The notes: generated by a model not told the origin, from the sequence alone. A stretch of 7,765 nucleotides of DNA from Bacteroidota bacterium (GCA_015222065.1 JADFUQ010000026.1:1-7765), one strand, 5' to 3'. Shown: positions 1 through 5,725, counted from the stretch's first letter. Program-made: numbers and translations.

Positions 1-119
1 CTCACGTTGGCTTCCTGACAGATCTCCTCAATGGTAACCCGCTTTATCCCGAATTTCCAGAATAATTCTTTTGCAGTGGTAATAATTTGTTGAAATTTTT
101 GATTATCAATATCTTTCAT
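1..119 (-). CDS. TetR/AcrR-family transcriptional regulator, N-terminal fragment
   Basis: Reading the minus strand from the ATG at 119-117 gives an open frame of 39 codons that runs off the left edge of the window. The peptide begins MKDIDNQKFQQIITTAKELF and continues through WKFGIKRVTIEEICQEANV. This is the usual start of a TetR DNA-binding domain: helix 1 with the I..TAKELFWKFG pattern (residues 12-24), then the T-I-E-E-I-x-x-E-A-x-V segment that begins the helix-turn-helix (29-39). TetR proteins are homodimeric one-component repressors whose C-terminal domain binds a small ligand; that part lies outside the window, so ligand and targets cannot be inferred. The gene lies in the same direction as nadD but 165 bp beyond it and has its own promoter-like sequence, so it is probably transcribed separately. 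The family call is secure for the part seen; gene length and intactness are unknown. Confidence 0.82.
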   Translation of the reverse strand, partial: MKDIDNQKFQQIITTAKELFWKFGIKRVTIEEICQEANV

Positions 120-130
120 GGATTTTACGA

Positions 131-150
131 ATATTGTATTAATATACGAT
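131..150. promoter_or_regulatory. Second candidate operator dyad in the TetR-gene leader
   Basis: A weaker palindrome centred at 140/141 (7 of 10 pairs) has the core TATTAATA and matches the dyad at 182-201 at 14 of 20 positions. The two centres are 51 bp apart, close to five helical turns, so a protein bound at both would sit on about the same face of the DNA. It lies between the predicted transcription start and the ATG. This is suggestive only because the region is so AT-rich. Confidence 0.25.
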
Positions 151-176
151 ATGCATAATAATATACATTTAACGTA

Positions 177-208
177 CAAATATACAATATTAATATGTTA
201 TTATCAAG
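177..208 (-). promoter_or_regulatory. Promoter of the TetR-type gene (Bacteroidota type)
   Basis: On the minus strand, TATATTTG at 184-177 matches the Bacteroidota -7 consensus TAnnTTTG at every fixed position. A CTTG at 208-205 (TTTG consensus, one mismatch) lies 20 nt upstream, within the usual spacing. The expected transcription start is near 170, giving a leader of about 50 nt before the ATG at 119. This is a match by eye; no start site has been measured. Confidence 0.6.
182..201. promoter_or_regulatory. Candidate operator dyad between -33 and -7
   Basis: Twenty bases centred at 191/192 form an imperfect palindrome with 8 of 10 pairs matching and a perfect ATATTAATAT core. The dyad fills most of the spacer between the -33 and -7 elements of the TetR-gene promoter, where an autorepressor of this family would commonly bind. 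The very high AT content makes chance dyads likely, so this is a candidate only. Confidence 0.35.
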
Positions 209-240
209 TTTTTCTGGTTTTTTTTATACCCGTGATTTGT

Positions 241-268
241 CGTAACCCGTAACTCGTAACCCGTAACA
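241..268. repeat. 7-bp tandem repeat, four copies
   Basis: Four consecutive 7-mers share CGTAAC followed by one variable base: CGTAACC, CGTAACT, CGTAACC, CGTAACA. The array lies 17 bp beyond the nadD stop codon, in the 165-bp gap before the TetR-type gene. It encodes nothing convincing and forms no hairpin followed by a T-run in either direction, so it is not an obvious terminator. Similar short arrays are common between genes in Bacteroidales; the function is unknown. Confidence 0.85.
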
Positions 269-284
269 CTGCATCACTGCCCTT

Positions 285-884
285 TTACTTTTCATAAAAA
301 TGCATTTCCCTGATGTATTTATAAACTTTAGGTGGCAGGAAATACCGGATATTTTTTCCTTCTTTTATTGACGTGCGAATAAAGCTGGACGAGATCTCCA
401 TTAGCGGTGCATCAACATAGTGGATCACTGCATTTTTCAATATGTCTTTTTCAGCAGTAATTTTGTCTGTTGGGTATCCTGGCCTGGGATATACATAGAT
501 CTCATATTTTTCGAGTAGCAGATCATAATTTTTCCATTTATTTATTGTTTTCAGGTTATCTGCACCCATAATCAAAGCAAACCGGTTAGCCCGATATCGT
601 TCTTCAAGATAGGTAAGTGTATTAATTGTGTAGGAGGGTATGGGTAAATAAAATTCAATATCAGATGCTTCCAACTCAGGATTATTCCCTATTGCCAGTT
701 CTGCAAGATATAGCCGGTGATGGTTGGCAAGAAGGGTTGATTTTTTCTTTAAGGGGTTCTGCGGACTGATAACAAACCAGATATGGTTAAGGTCAGGTGA
801 AAATTCGATCATATAGTTTGCAATAGCCAGATGACCGATATGAATAGGGTTGAAAGACCCGAAGTATAAGCCAATTTTATTCAT
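285..884 (-). CDS. nadD: Nicotinate-nucleotide adenylyltransferase
   Basis: The 199-residue cytoplasmic product is expected to join nicotinate mononucleotide and ATP to give nicotinate adenine dinucleotide and pyrophosphate, the step shared by de novo and nicotinate-salvage NAD synthesis. The nucleotidyltransferase signature GSFNPIHIGH is at residues 9-18, with the two histidines of the HxGH motif. Other family landmarks are SYTINTLTYL (84-93), LIMGADNL (104-111) and the C-terminal ISSSFIR (164-170), followed by a Y-F-L-P-x-x-V-x-x-Y-I segment (181-191). The length fits bacterial NadD (about 190-215). The ATG at 884 places the motif at the usual distance from the N-terminus. It is the last gene of the yicC-gmk-nadD group, 53 bp after gmk. 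No stem-loop terminator is visible after its TAA. Confidence 0.95.
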   Translation of the reverse strand: MNKIGLYFGSFNPIHIGHLAIANYMIEFSPDLNHIWFVISPQNPLKKKSTLLANHHRLYLAELAIGNNPELEASDIEFYLPIPSYTINTLTYLEERYRANRFALIMGADNLKTINKWKNYDLLLEKYEIYVYPRPGYPTDKITAEKDILKNAVIHYVDAPLMEISSSFIRTSIKEGKNIRYFLPPKVYKYIREMHFYEK

Positions 885-937
885 TATTCCGAAATATAAG
901 TATTAAATCAACACATCTGTTTGTTTGAAATAATCAA

Positions 938-1519
938 TTAAACTTCGAGAAAACGGGAAACTACAGTAATAACTTCACCGGTTGCAATGTTAAGGTTTTC
1001 GTTTATTATTACAATATCGAATTGTTTAGCATAGGCCATTTCCTGTTCGGCTTTCGCCACACGTTTTTGTATATTCTCTTTACTATCTGCTGACCTGTTT
1101 ATAAGTCGTTTATTAAGTTCTTCAATGGATGGGGGTTTTACAAATAATGATAATGCTTGTGTGCCAAATTGTTTTTTAATATTAAGACCTCCAACAACAT
1201 CTACATCAAAGATTACATGTTTACCTTTTTCCCATATCCTGTAAACTTCACTTTTTAGTGTACCATAGAAATGGTCAGGGTAAACCTCTTCCCATTCAAT
1301 AAAATCGTTATTCCTGATCTTTTCTTTAAAATTATTAACAGTTAAGAAATAATAATCCTTCCCGTCAACTTCTTTCATTCGTTTTCCTCTTGTGCATGCA
1401 GAAATTGAAAACTCCAGATCCGGATAATGTTTAAGCAGACGTTTTACGATGGTAGTCTTCCCGGCTCCTGATGGTGCAGAGAATATAACCATTTTCCCTT
1501 TTTGTTTGTTTTTATTCAA
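938..1519 (-). CDS. gmk: Guanylate kinase, probable TTG start
   Basis: The product phosphorylates GMP (and dGMP) with ATP to give GDP, an essential step of guanine nucleotide synthesis in the cytoplasm. The P-loop APSGAGKTT is at residues 15-23. The GMP-binding part follows, with S-x-S-A-C-T-R-G-K-R (38-47), D-G-K-D-Y-Y-F (52-58) and FYGTL (84-88). FDVDVVGGLNIKKQF (104-118) and the lid segment N-R-S-A-D-S-K-E-N-I-x-x-R (141-153) complete the family pattern. At 193 residues the length is typical. The frame opens with TTG at 1519-1517; the first in-frame ATG is codon 10 (1492-1490). The TTG start is preferred because it retains the KGKMVIFSAP lead-in typical of relatives, whereas the ATG would leave only three residues before the FSAPSGAGK P-loop strand. 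It begins 14 nt after the yicC stop, which suggests co-transcription and perhaps translational coupling. Confidence 0.95.
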   Translation of the reverse strand: MNKNKQKGKMVIFSAPSGAGKTTIVKRLLKHYPDLEFSISACTRGKRMKEVDGKDYYFLTVNNFKEKIRNNDFIEWEEVYPDHFYGTLKSEVYRIWEKGKHVIFDVDVVGGLNIKKQFGTQALSLFVKPPSIEELNKRLINRSADSKENIQKRVAKAEQEMAYAKQFDIVIINENLNIATGEVITVVSRFLEV

Positions 1520-1533
1520 AGCTATTTTCTTCT

Positions 1534-2409
1534 TTACAAAACATTCAGCAATTGCTCTTTTATCTTTTCCAACTCATCTTTCATTTGTATAACCAGTTTC
1601 TGAATCCCGGTATCGTTAGCTTTTGCACCGAGTGTATTGATCTCTCTTCCCATTTCCTGTGAAATAAATCCCAGTTTTTTGCCAATAGGAGATCCTTTGG
1701 ATACATTTTCTAAAAAATACTCACAATGGTTTTTTAACCGGACTTTTTCTTCGGAAATATCAAGTTTTTCGAGATAAAAAATCATTTCCTGTTCGAGTCT
1801 GTTAGCATCAAAATTATCGGTTGAGATAAACTCATGTAAATTGTTATTTAGTCTTAGTCTGATCCTGTTGATCCTTTCTTTTTCAAGTGGGTCAACTTGT
1901 TGAAGATATGACTCAATCATTTTCACTCTTTCAATCATATCTTTTTCCAAAGCTGCTCCTTCACGGGTGCGGAAGCTGATCAATTCTATGATAGCTTTCC
2001 CGATATGAGATTTTACTTCCTTCCATTCGTTTTCGTCCATTTCATCATATTCAGATTTCACAGTATCAGGTAATCGCATAATAGCAGGTAATAACTGTTC
2101 GCTCTGTTCAATATCAAGTTCATTAGTGATTTCTTTTAACTGTTTGTAGTAATTAATTATCACACTCTTGTTGATATTAGCAGTCTTTTCGTCTTCTATC
2201 CTGTCAATATAAATACCAAACTCTACTTTTCCGCGGTCGAGTTTTTGCTTCAGAAGATTACAGATCTCTAATTCTTTCTCTTTATATATATGTGGAATTC
2301 TTGTATATATATCAAGCTGTTTGCTGTTAAGTGATTTAACTTCGATATTTAATTTCTTTCCCTGAAGTTCGCAAATGGTTTTTCCAAAACCGGTCATTGA
2401 GTGGATCAT
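1534..2409 (-). CDS. yicC: YicC/YloC-family endoribonuclease
   Basis: The 291-residue protein matches the YicC/YloC family end to end (E. coli YicC is about 287). The family's N-terminal MIHSMTGFGK (1-10) is present, followed by I-E-V-K-S-L-N-S-K (22-30) and R-E-G-A-A-L-E-K-D-M (149-158) near the end of the N-terminal domain. The C-terminal DUF1732 domain (about 203-291) has NRLEQE (203-208), E-E-K-V-R-L-K-N-H (220-228) and GKKLGFISQEMGREINTLGA (243-262). E. coli YicC has been described as an endoribonuclease that affects small-RNA turnover; the targets here are unknown. The start is the ATG at 2409 because family members begin at that MI-x-SMTGFG; the ATG at codon 5 is less likely. It opens the yicC-gmk-nadD group, with a promoter-like sequence just upstream. 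Confidence 0.93.
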   Translation of the reverse strand: MIHSMTGFGKTICELQGKKLNIEVKSLNSKQLDIYTRIPHIYKEKELEICNLLKQKLDRGKVEFGIYIDRIEDEKTANINKSVIINYYKQLKEITNELDIEQSEQLLPAIMRLPDTVKSEYDEMDENEWKEVKSHIGKAIIELISFRTREGAALEKDMIERVKMIESYLQQVDPLEKERINRIRLRLNNNLHEFISTDNFDANRLEQEMIFYLEKLDISEEKVRLKNHCEYFLENVSKGSPIGKKLGFISQEMGREINTLGAKANDTGIQKLVIQMKDELEKIKEQLLNVL

Positions 2410-2434
2410 AGAAGATGTATTTTTAAATAAATAG

Positions 2435-2464
2435 TAAAGTTACGATAATCGGTAGAATTTTCAA
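2435..2464 (-). promoter_or_regulatory. Probable promoter of yicC-gmk-nadD
   Basis: On the minus strand TAACTTTA at 2442-2435 matches TAnnTTTG except for the last base, and TTG at 2464-2462 lies exactly 19 nt upstream, a standard Bacteroidota -33/-7 spacing. The -33 element overlaps the TGA stop of the MATE gene (2463-2461). Transcription would start near 2428, about 20 nt before the yicC ATG. This separates the housekeeping genes from the tnaA-MATE unit, although read-through from upstream remains possible. Confidence 0.55.
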
Positions 2465-3840
2465 TTTTCTACTGTTGCGGTAAAAGGTTTACCTGTTTCC
2501 GGTTTTTGTTTTCCAACCACAACTTTGGTTTTCCATCTTCCGGTTAGGTAATAGAGGTATGAGAGGACGGCACCTGCCAGCCAGCCAATGGGAAATGCCC
2601 ACCATATACCTGTTTCATCAATACTTTTTGACAGTAAGTATGCAACGGGAACTCTAATAAACCAAAGGGATAATAGTGTAATAAACATGGGAATAAGTGT
2701 ATCACCTGCACCACGGAGGGCACCATTTATGGAAAACATAATGGAGAAAATGATATAAAATGAACCTACGATTATCAGATATTCTTTTCCAATCCGTATT
2801 ACCTCAGGATCAGGGGTAAAGAGCACCATCAGGAATTTCCCAAATACAATTACCAGGATACTTACCGATACTGATACCAGTGACGACATTAAGATAGTTT
2901 CTTTTAGCCCCTTTGTTACCCGGTGGGTTTTACCTGCTCCCAGGTTCTGACCAACAAATGTTGCCAGTGCAGCAGCAAAGTTCATTGCAGGTAACGATGC
3001 GATAGAATTAATCCTTAGTACGACAGAATACGCGGCTATTACATTAGTGCCAAAAAGATTTACAATTGTCAATACAGCCATCATTCCCAGAGAGACAAAG
3101 GTATGTTGTATCCCGGTAGGCAGTCCGATCCTGAAACTTTTTTTGAATAAACCCATATCGAAAGTCAGGTTCTTCAGACTAAACCTTATGATCTTATGTG
3201 TGGAATTGAGATAAATGATAGCTAAAATAAATGCTATACCTTGCGACAGAATAGTAGCAATAGCTACTCCTTTGATACCCCATTTAAAAACCAGTACGAA
3301 CAGCAGGTCAAAACCAATGTTCATAACAGTTGAAATTATAAGGAAATACATGGGAGTCTTTGAGTCGCCCAACCCGCGTAAAATTGAGCTGATGCCATTG
3401 AAGCCAAAAAAAACGATTATTCCTGCAAGATATATACTCAGATAATCCTTTGCTCCCGGTATAAGTTCTTCGGGTAGTTGAATAATCCGTAATATTTGTT
3501 CAGTGAATGTTATCCCGATAAATGTAACAAGAAGAGATGCAAAAAACAGAAAGATGAACAAGGTATCGATCATTTTTCGCACTGTTTGATAATCCCTGGC
3601 ACCAAAAAACTGGGCAATTACAATAGTTGAACCTGAAGCAATTCCAATTATCAGGGCAATCATTAAAAAAATTATAGGGAAAGAAGCTCCCACGGCTGCA
3701 AGAGCTTCTTTACCGATAAAGTTACCCACGATAATACTGTCAACAATGTTGTATAGTTGCTGAAAAACATTTCCCAACAACATTGGAAGGGCAAACTGAA
3801 AAATAAGTTTTCGTTCACTGCCGTTAGTGAGATCTTTCAT
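2461..3840 (-). CDS. MATE-family multidrug/metabolite efflux protein
   Basis: The 459-residue inner-membrane protein has about 12 hydrophobic segments and the two homologous halves expected of MATE (multi-antimicrobial extrusion) transporters, which export cationic drugs or metabolites in exchange for Na+ or H+. The first half has FALPMLLGNVFQQLYNIVDS (16-35), IVGNFIG (37-43) and ILRGLGDSKTPM (153-164). The second half mirrors this with VGQNLGAGK (296-304) and ALRGAGDTLIPM (374-385). The length is typical. It begins 8 bp after the tnaA stop. An AAGG that overlaps that stop codon sits 6 nt before the ATG, so it is very likely co-transcribed with tnaA. Its substrate cannot be read from the sequence; export of indole or an aromatic compound is a guess from context. 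Confidence 0.93.
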   Translation of the reverse strand: MKDLTNGSERKLIFQFALPMLLGNVFQQLYNIVDSIIVGNFIGKEALAAVGASFPIIFLMIALIIGIASGSTIVIAQFFGARDYQTVRKMIDTLFIFLFFASLLVTFIGITFTEQILRIIQLPEELIPGAKDYLSIYLAGIIVFFGFNGISSILRGLGDSKTPMYFLIISTVMNIGFDLLFVLVFKWGIKGVAIATILSQGIAFILAIIYLNSTHKIIRFSLKNLTFDMGLFKKSFRIGLPTGIQHTFVSLGMMAVLTIVNLFGTNVIAAYSVVLRINSIASLPAMNFAAALATFVGQNLGAGKTHRVTKGLKETILMSSLVSVSVSILVIVFGKFLMVLFTPDPEVIRIGKEYLIIVGSFYIIFSIMFSINGALRGAGDTLIPMFITLLSLWFIRVPVAYLLSKSIDETGIWWAFPIGWLAGAVLSYLYYLTGRWKTKVVVGKQKPETGKPFTATVEN

Positions 3841-3846
3841 AATTTG

Positions 3847-3850
3847 CCTT
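3847..3850 (-). promoter_or_regulatory. Shine-Dalgarno-like AAGG for the MATE gene
   Basis: On the minus strand the tnaA stop TAA is followed directly by GG, making AAGG six nucleotides before the MATE ATG. The site overlaps the upstream stop codon, which fits coupled translation. Bacteroidota depend little on such sites, so its weight is modest. Confidence 0.45.
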
Positions 3851-5240
3851 ATTGCACAGGTTCAAGCTCAATAGTAAAATGTCTCATGATTGGTGCTTCC
3901 CATACAATTTTTAATCCTTTCCTGTATGTATTCCTTCTTTTATATACCCTTGCTAATGAGGCAGCTACATAATCAATGTGGTTATTTGTATATACTCTTC
4001 GTGGTATTGCCAGACGAACCAGGTCAAGTTCGGGATACCTGTTTTTCCTGGTAACAGGATCCCTGTCGGTAAGCAAAGTACTAATTTCAACACACCTGAC
4101 ACCTCCATCGATATAGAGTTCGGTAGCCAGGGTTTGGGCAGGAAATTCTTCTTTAGGGATATGAGGCAGAAACCGTTTGGCATCGACAAATATTGCATGA
4201 CCACCGAAGGGTTCCTGTACCGGAATCCCTTGATCTTTAAGTAGTTTTCCAAGGTAGTGCACCTGGTTGATCCGTGACTCAAGATAGTCATACTCTGTTC
4301 CTTCGTATAATCCTTGTGCCAATGCTTCCATATCTCTTCCGGATAAGCCTCCGTAAGTTATAAACCCTTCAAACATTATGTTGTAGGTTGTTGCTTTCCT
4401 GTAAAGTTCCCTGTTGCGTAATCCGATAAAACCTCCCATATTTACAATCGCATCCTTTTTACAGCTCATTGTCATTCCATCAGCGTTTAAGAACATCTCT
4501 CTGATAATCTCACGAATACTCTTTTCTTTATATTTTTCTTCCCTGGATTTGATGAAAAAAGCGTTTTCAGCTAAACGAGCCGAATCGTAGATAACAGGAA
4601 CTTCATATTTTTTCGCCAGTTCATTAATATTTTTTAAATTATTAAGGCTAACAGGTTGTCCACCGGCGCTGTTACAGGTGAGAGTAACAATAATAAAGGG
4701 AATTTTTCCTTTTTGATTTTCTTTCAGCACTTTCCCGAGCTTATCAAGGTCGATGTTCCCTTTAAAAGGATGATAAACAGTTGTGTCAAAAGCTTCATCA
4801 ATAGTGCAATCCACGGCAAGCGCTTTTCTAAATTCAATATGTCCTTTTGTTGTATCAAAGTGCGTGTTTCCGGGTATTATATCGCCTTCTTTAATAAGGG
4901 CTGAGAATAGTACATTTTCAGCTGCACGTCCCTGGTGGGTAGGCAGAAAATATTCAAATCCGGTTATTTCTTTCACAGCATTTTTTAGCTTTTCATATGA
5001 AGAAGCACCTGCATAGCTTTCATCTCCAAGCATCAGGGCTGACCATTGTTTATCGCTCATAGCTCCTGTGCCTGAATCGGTGAGCAGGTCGATAAATACC
5101 TGTTCGCTTTTCAGGTTAAAAAGGTTGTACCTGGCATTTTTAATCCACTTAAGCCTTTCATTTTTCGTGCTTTTACGAAGAGGTTCAACCATCTTTATTT
5201 TATAAGGTTCAGCAAATGGTAAATCCATATTGTTTTTCAT
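3849..5240 (-). CDS. tnaA: Tryptophanase (L-tryptophan indole-lyase)
   Basis: The 463-residue PLP enzyme is expected to cleave tryptophan to indole, pyruvate and ammonia in the cytoplasm. It aligns along its length with the tryptophanase/tyrosine phenol-lyase group: FIDLLTDSGTGAMSDKQW (49-66), PTHQGR (100-105), NSAGGQPVSL (190-199), YDSAR with the pyridine-contacting D219 (218-222), and the SCKKDA motif (259-264) with K262 as the likely PLP lysine. Three positions favour tryptophanase over tyrosine phenol-lyase: FDTT with D129 (Thr in the phenol-lyase), VEIS at 384-387 (the phenol-lyase has its substrate-determining Arg381 where I386 sits here), and RHFT with H454 (Phe in the phenol-lyase). 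Other segments, such as AMSDKQW and GGLSGRDMEA, look phenol-lyase-like. A MATE exporter follows by 8 bp instead of the tnaB permease found in E. coli. Indole output would need a direct assay. Confidence 0.92.
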   Translation of the reverse strand: MKNNMDLPFAEPYKIKMVEPLRKSTKNERLKWIKNARYNLFNLKSEQVFIDLLTDSGTGAMSDKQWSALMLGDESYAGASSYEKLKNAVKEITGFEYFLPTHQGRAAENVLFSALIKEGDIIPGNTHFDTTKGHIEFRKALAVDCTIDEAFDTTVYHPFKGNIDLDKLGKVLKENQKGKIPFIIVTLTCNSAGGQPVSLNNLKNINELAKKYEVPVIYDSARLAENAFFIKSREEKYKEKSIREIIREMFLNADGMTMSCKKDAIVNMGGFIGLRNRELYRKATTYNIMFEGFITYGGLSGRDMEALAQGLYEGTEYDYLESRINQVHYLGKLLKDQGIPVQEPFGGHAIFVDAKRFLPHIPKEEFPAQTLATELYIDGGVRCVEISTLLTDRDPVTRKNRYPELDLVRLAIPRRVYTNNHIDYVAASLARVYKRRNTYRKGLKIVWEAPIMRHFTIELEPVQ

Positions 5241-5275
5241 AATTGTTTATGTAAAAAATAATAAATAAGGTTCTT

Positions 5276-5298
5276 CAGGATAATACGTAGTTATCCTG
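5276..5298. promoter_or_regulatory. Dyad / stem-loop upstream of tnaA
   Basis: CAGGATAA (5276-5283) and TTATCCTG (5291-5298) are perfect inverted copies around a 7-nt loop, ending 35 bp before the tnaA start codon. On the tnaA strand it is followed by T-rich DNA that includes a run of six Ts (5258-5253), so it could be a leader hairpin acting as a weak attenuator, or a binding site for a dimeric regulator. No convincing TAnnTTTG promoter was found nearby to decide between these. Confidence 0.45.
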
Positions 5299-5344
5299 GA
5301 GTATTGGAATACTGGAATATTGGAATGTTGGAATACTGGGGAAT
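5297..5344. repeat. 8-bp tandem repeat TGGAATAY, six copies
   Basis: Six consecutive 8-mers begin at 5297, 5305, 5313, 5321, 5329 and 5337: TGGAGTAT, TGGAATAC, TGGAATAT, TGGAATGT, TGGAATAC and TGGGGAAT. The first copy overlaps the right arm of the dyad next to tnaA. Any reading frame through it gives low-complexity peptides such as EYWNIG, which should not be annotated as protein. Copy number may vary between strains. Confidence 0.85.
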
Positions 5345-5356
5345 CCAGCATCCAAT

Positions 5357-5465
5357 TATTCCATTGTACATTGTTCCATTCTTCCAGCCTTCTTTTCTTT
5401 CTTTCTTTCTTTCTTTTCTTCCCAATCTTCCACTATTCCATCATTCCATTTTTCCACTCTTTCAT
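5357..5465. repeat. Same 8-bp repeat in inverted orientation
   Basis: Units of the form NNTTCCAN, the reverse complement of the repeat at 5297-5344, occur at 5357, 5372 and 5380, and then in strict 8-bp phase at 5426, 5434, 5442 and 5450 with a decayed copy at 5458. Together with the left array it could form a long imperfect hairpin or cruciform between the divergent tnaA and DUF3078 genes. A pyrimidine tract interrupts it. Confidence 0.75.
5388..5423. repeat. Pyrimidine tract with five CTTT units
   Basis: All 36 bases are C or T on the plus strand, including five perfect CTTT units at 5397-5416. Tetranucleotide runs of this kind are prone to slippage, and a mirror-like purine/pyrimidine tract can adopt a triplex form. 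It lies about 150-185 bp upstream of tnaA, outside any gene, so a length change would at most affect promoter spacing. Confidence 0.85.
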
Positions 5466-5522
5466 CTGATATCTATTCATTTTCGGATAAACTAAAAATT
5501 ATTGTTGCAAAAATTATGAGAT

Positions 5523-5599
5523 GGTGTTACTGATATAACACCGGGAGAGGCATCTCTACCGGGGGAAATTAACAGGAGGAAAAAGCATCCCTGTTTTTT
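5523..5599 (+). other. Cluster of hairpins ending in a T-run (possible small RNA or terminator-like element)
   Basis: Three stem-loops follow one another on the plus strand. The first is GGTGTTA (5523-5529) with TAACACC (5536-5542), loop of 6. The second has an outer CCGG (5541-5544) with CCGG (5559-5562) and an inner GAGA (5545-5548) with TCTC (5553-5556), a GGCA loop and a two-base bulge; it shares two bases with the first, so the two compete slightly at their junction. The third is AACAGG (5571-5576) with CCTGTT (5590-5595), running into TTTTTT (5594-5599) as in an intrinsic terminator. A TATTGTTG at 5500-5507, one mismatch from TAnnTTTG, would start transcription near 5514. The result could be a free-standing RNA of about 85 nt, a leader element, or a degenerate palindromic repeat. 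No match to a known RNA family was recognised. Confidence 0.4.
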
Positions 5600-5612
5600 A
5601 TATTCACGTATC

Positions 5613-5635
5613 GCCTGCAGGCTTTGATCTCAAAG
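5613..5635. repeat. Two adjoining small dyads
   Basis: GCCTGCAGGC at 5613-5622 is a perfect 10-bp palindrome. It abuts CTTTG (5622-5626) and CAAAG (5631-5635), which can pair around a 4-nt loop. They lie just beyond the hairpin cluster and about 190 bp upstream of the DUF3078 gene. No role can be assigned; a regulator site or the remains of the neighbouring structured element are possible. Confidence 0.4.
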
Positions 5636-5725
5636 AATGTCATTTTGTTATACTATATTTATGAATTATTGAATGGATGGTTATTAAAAACCTGAACAAC
5701 AATACATATTTTATAGACTATTAAG

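Noticed and set aside
2544..3445. Short frames of 60 and 76 codons within the MATE gene
   Set aside because: One is an out-of-frame translation of the same strand and the other lies on the opposite strand; neither has recognisable domains or start context.
3757..5016. Open frames of 71-108 codons on the opposite strand or in other frames across tnaA and the tnaA-MATE junction
   Set aside because: They overlap strongly supported genes, match no known family by eye and are shadows of the coding frames.
3849..5240. Tyrosine phenol-lyase as the identity of the PLP enzyme
   Set aside because: The key residues (Asp in FDTT, no Arg at the VEIS position, His in RHFT) match tryptophanase, although parts of the sequence are phenol-lyase-like.
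5253..5260. TATTTTTT on the minus strand as the tnaA -7 element
   Set aside because: It differs from consensus at the final G, has no TTTG at the right distance, and would leave a leader of only about 6 nt.
5297..5465. CRISPR array
   Set aside because: The units are 8 bp and contiguous, with no unique spacers of 25-40 bp and no cas gene nearby.
5433..5480. Minus-strand 15-codon frame with one Trp, 192 bp upstream of tnaA, as a TnaC-like leader
   Set aside because: Its second half is the repeat unit, it lacks the critical terminal Pro, and no promoter or stalling motif supports it.
5304..5495. Plus-strand 63-residue open frame rich in Tyr, Trp, Ile, Pro and Phe
   Set aside because: It is a translation of the 8-bp repeat and the pyrimidine tract (EYWNIG, then FLSFFLSF). 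It has no domain, no start signal and no coding-like composition.
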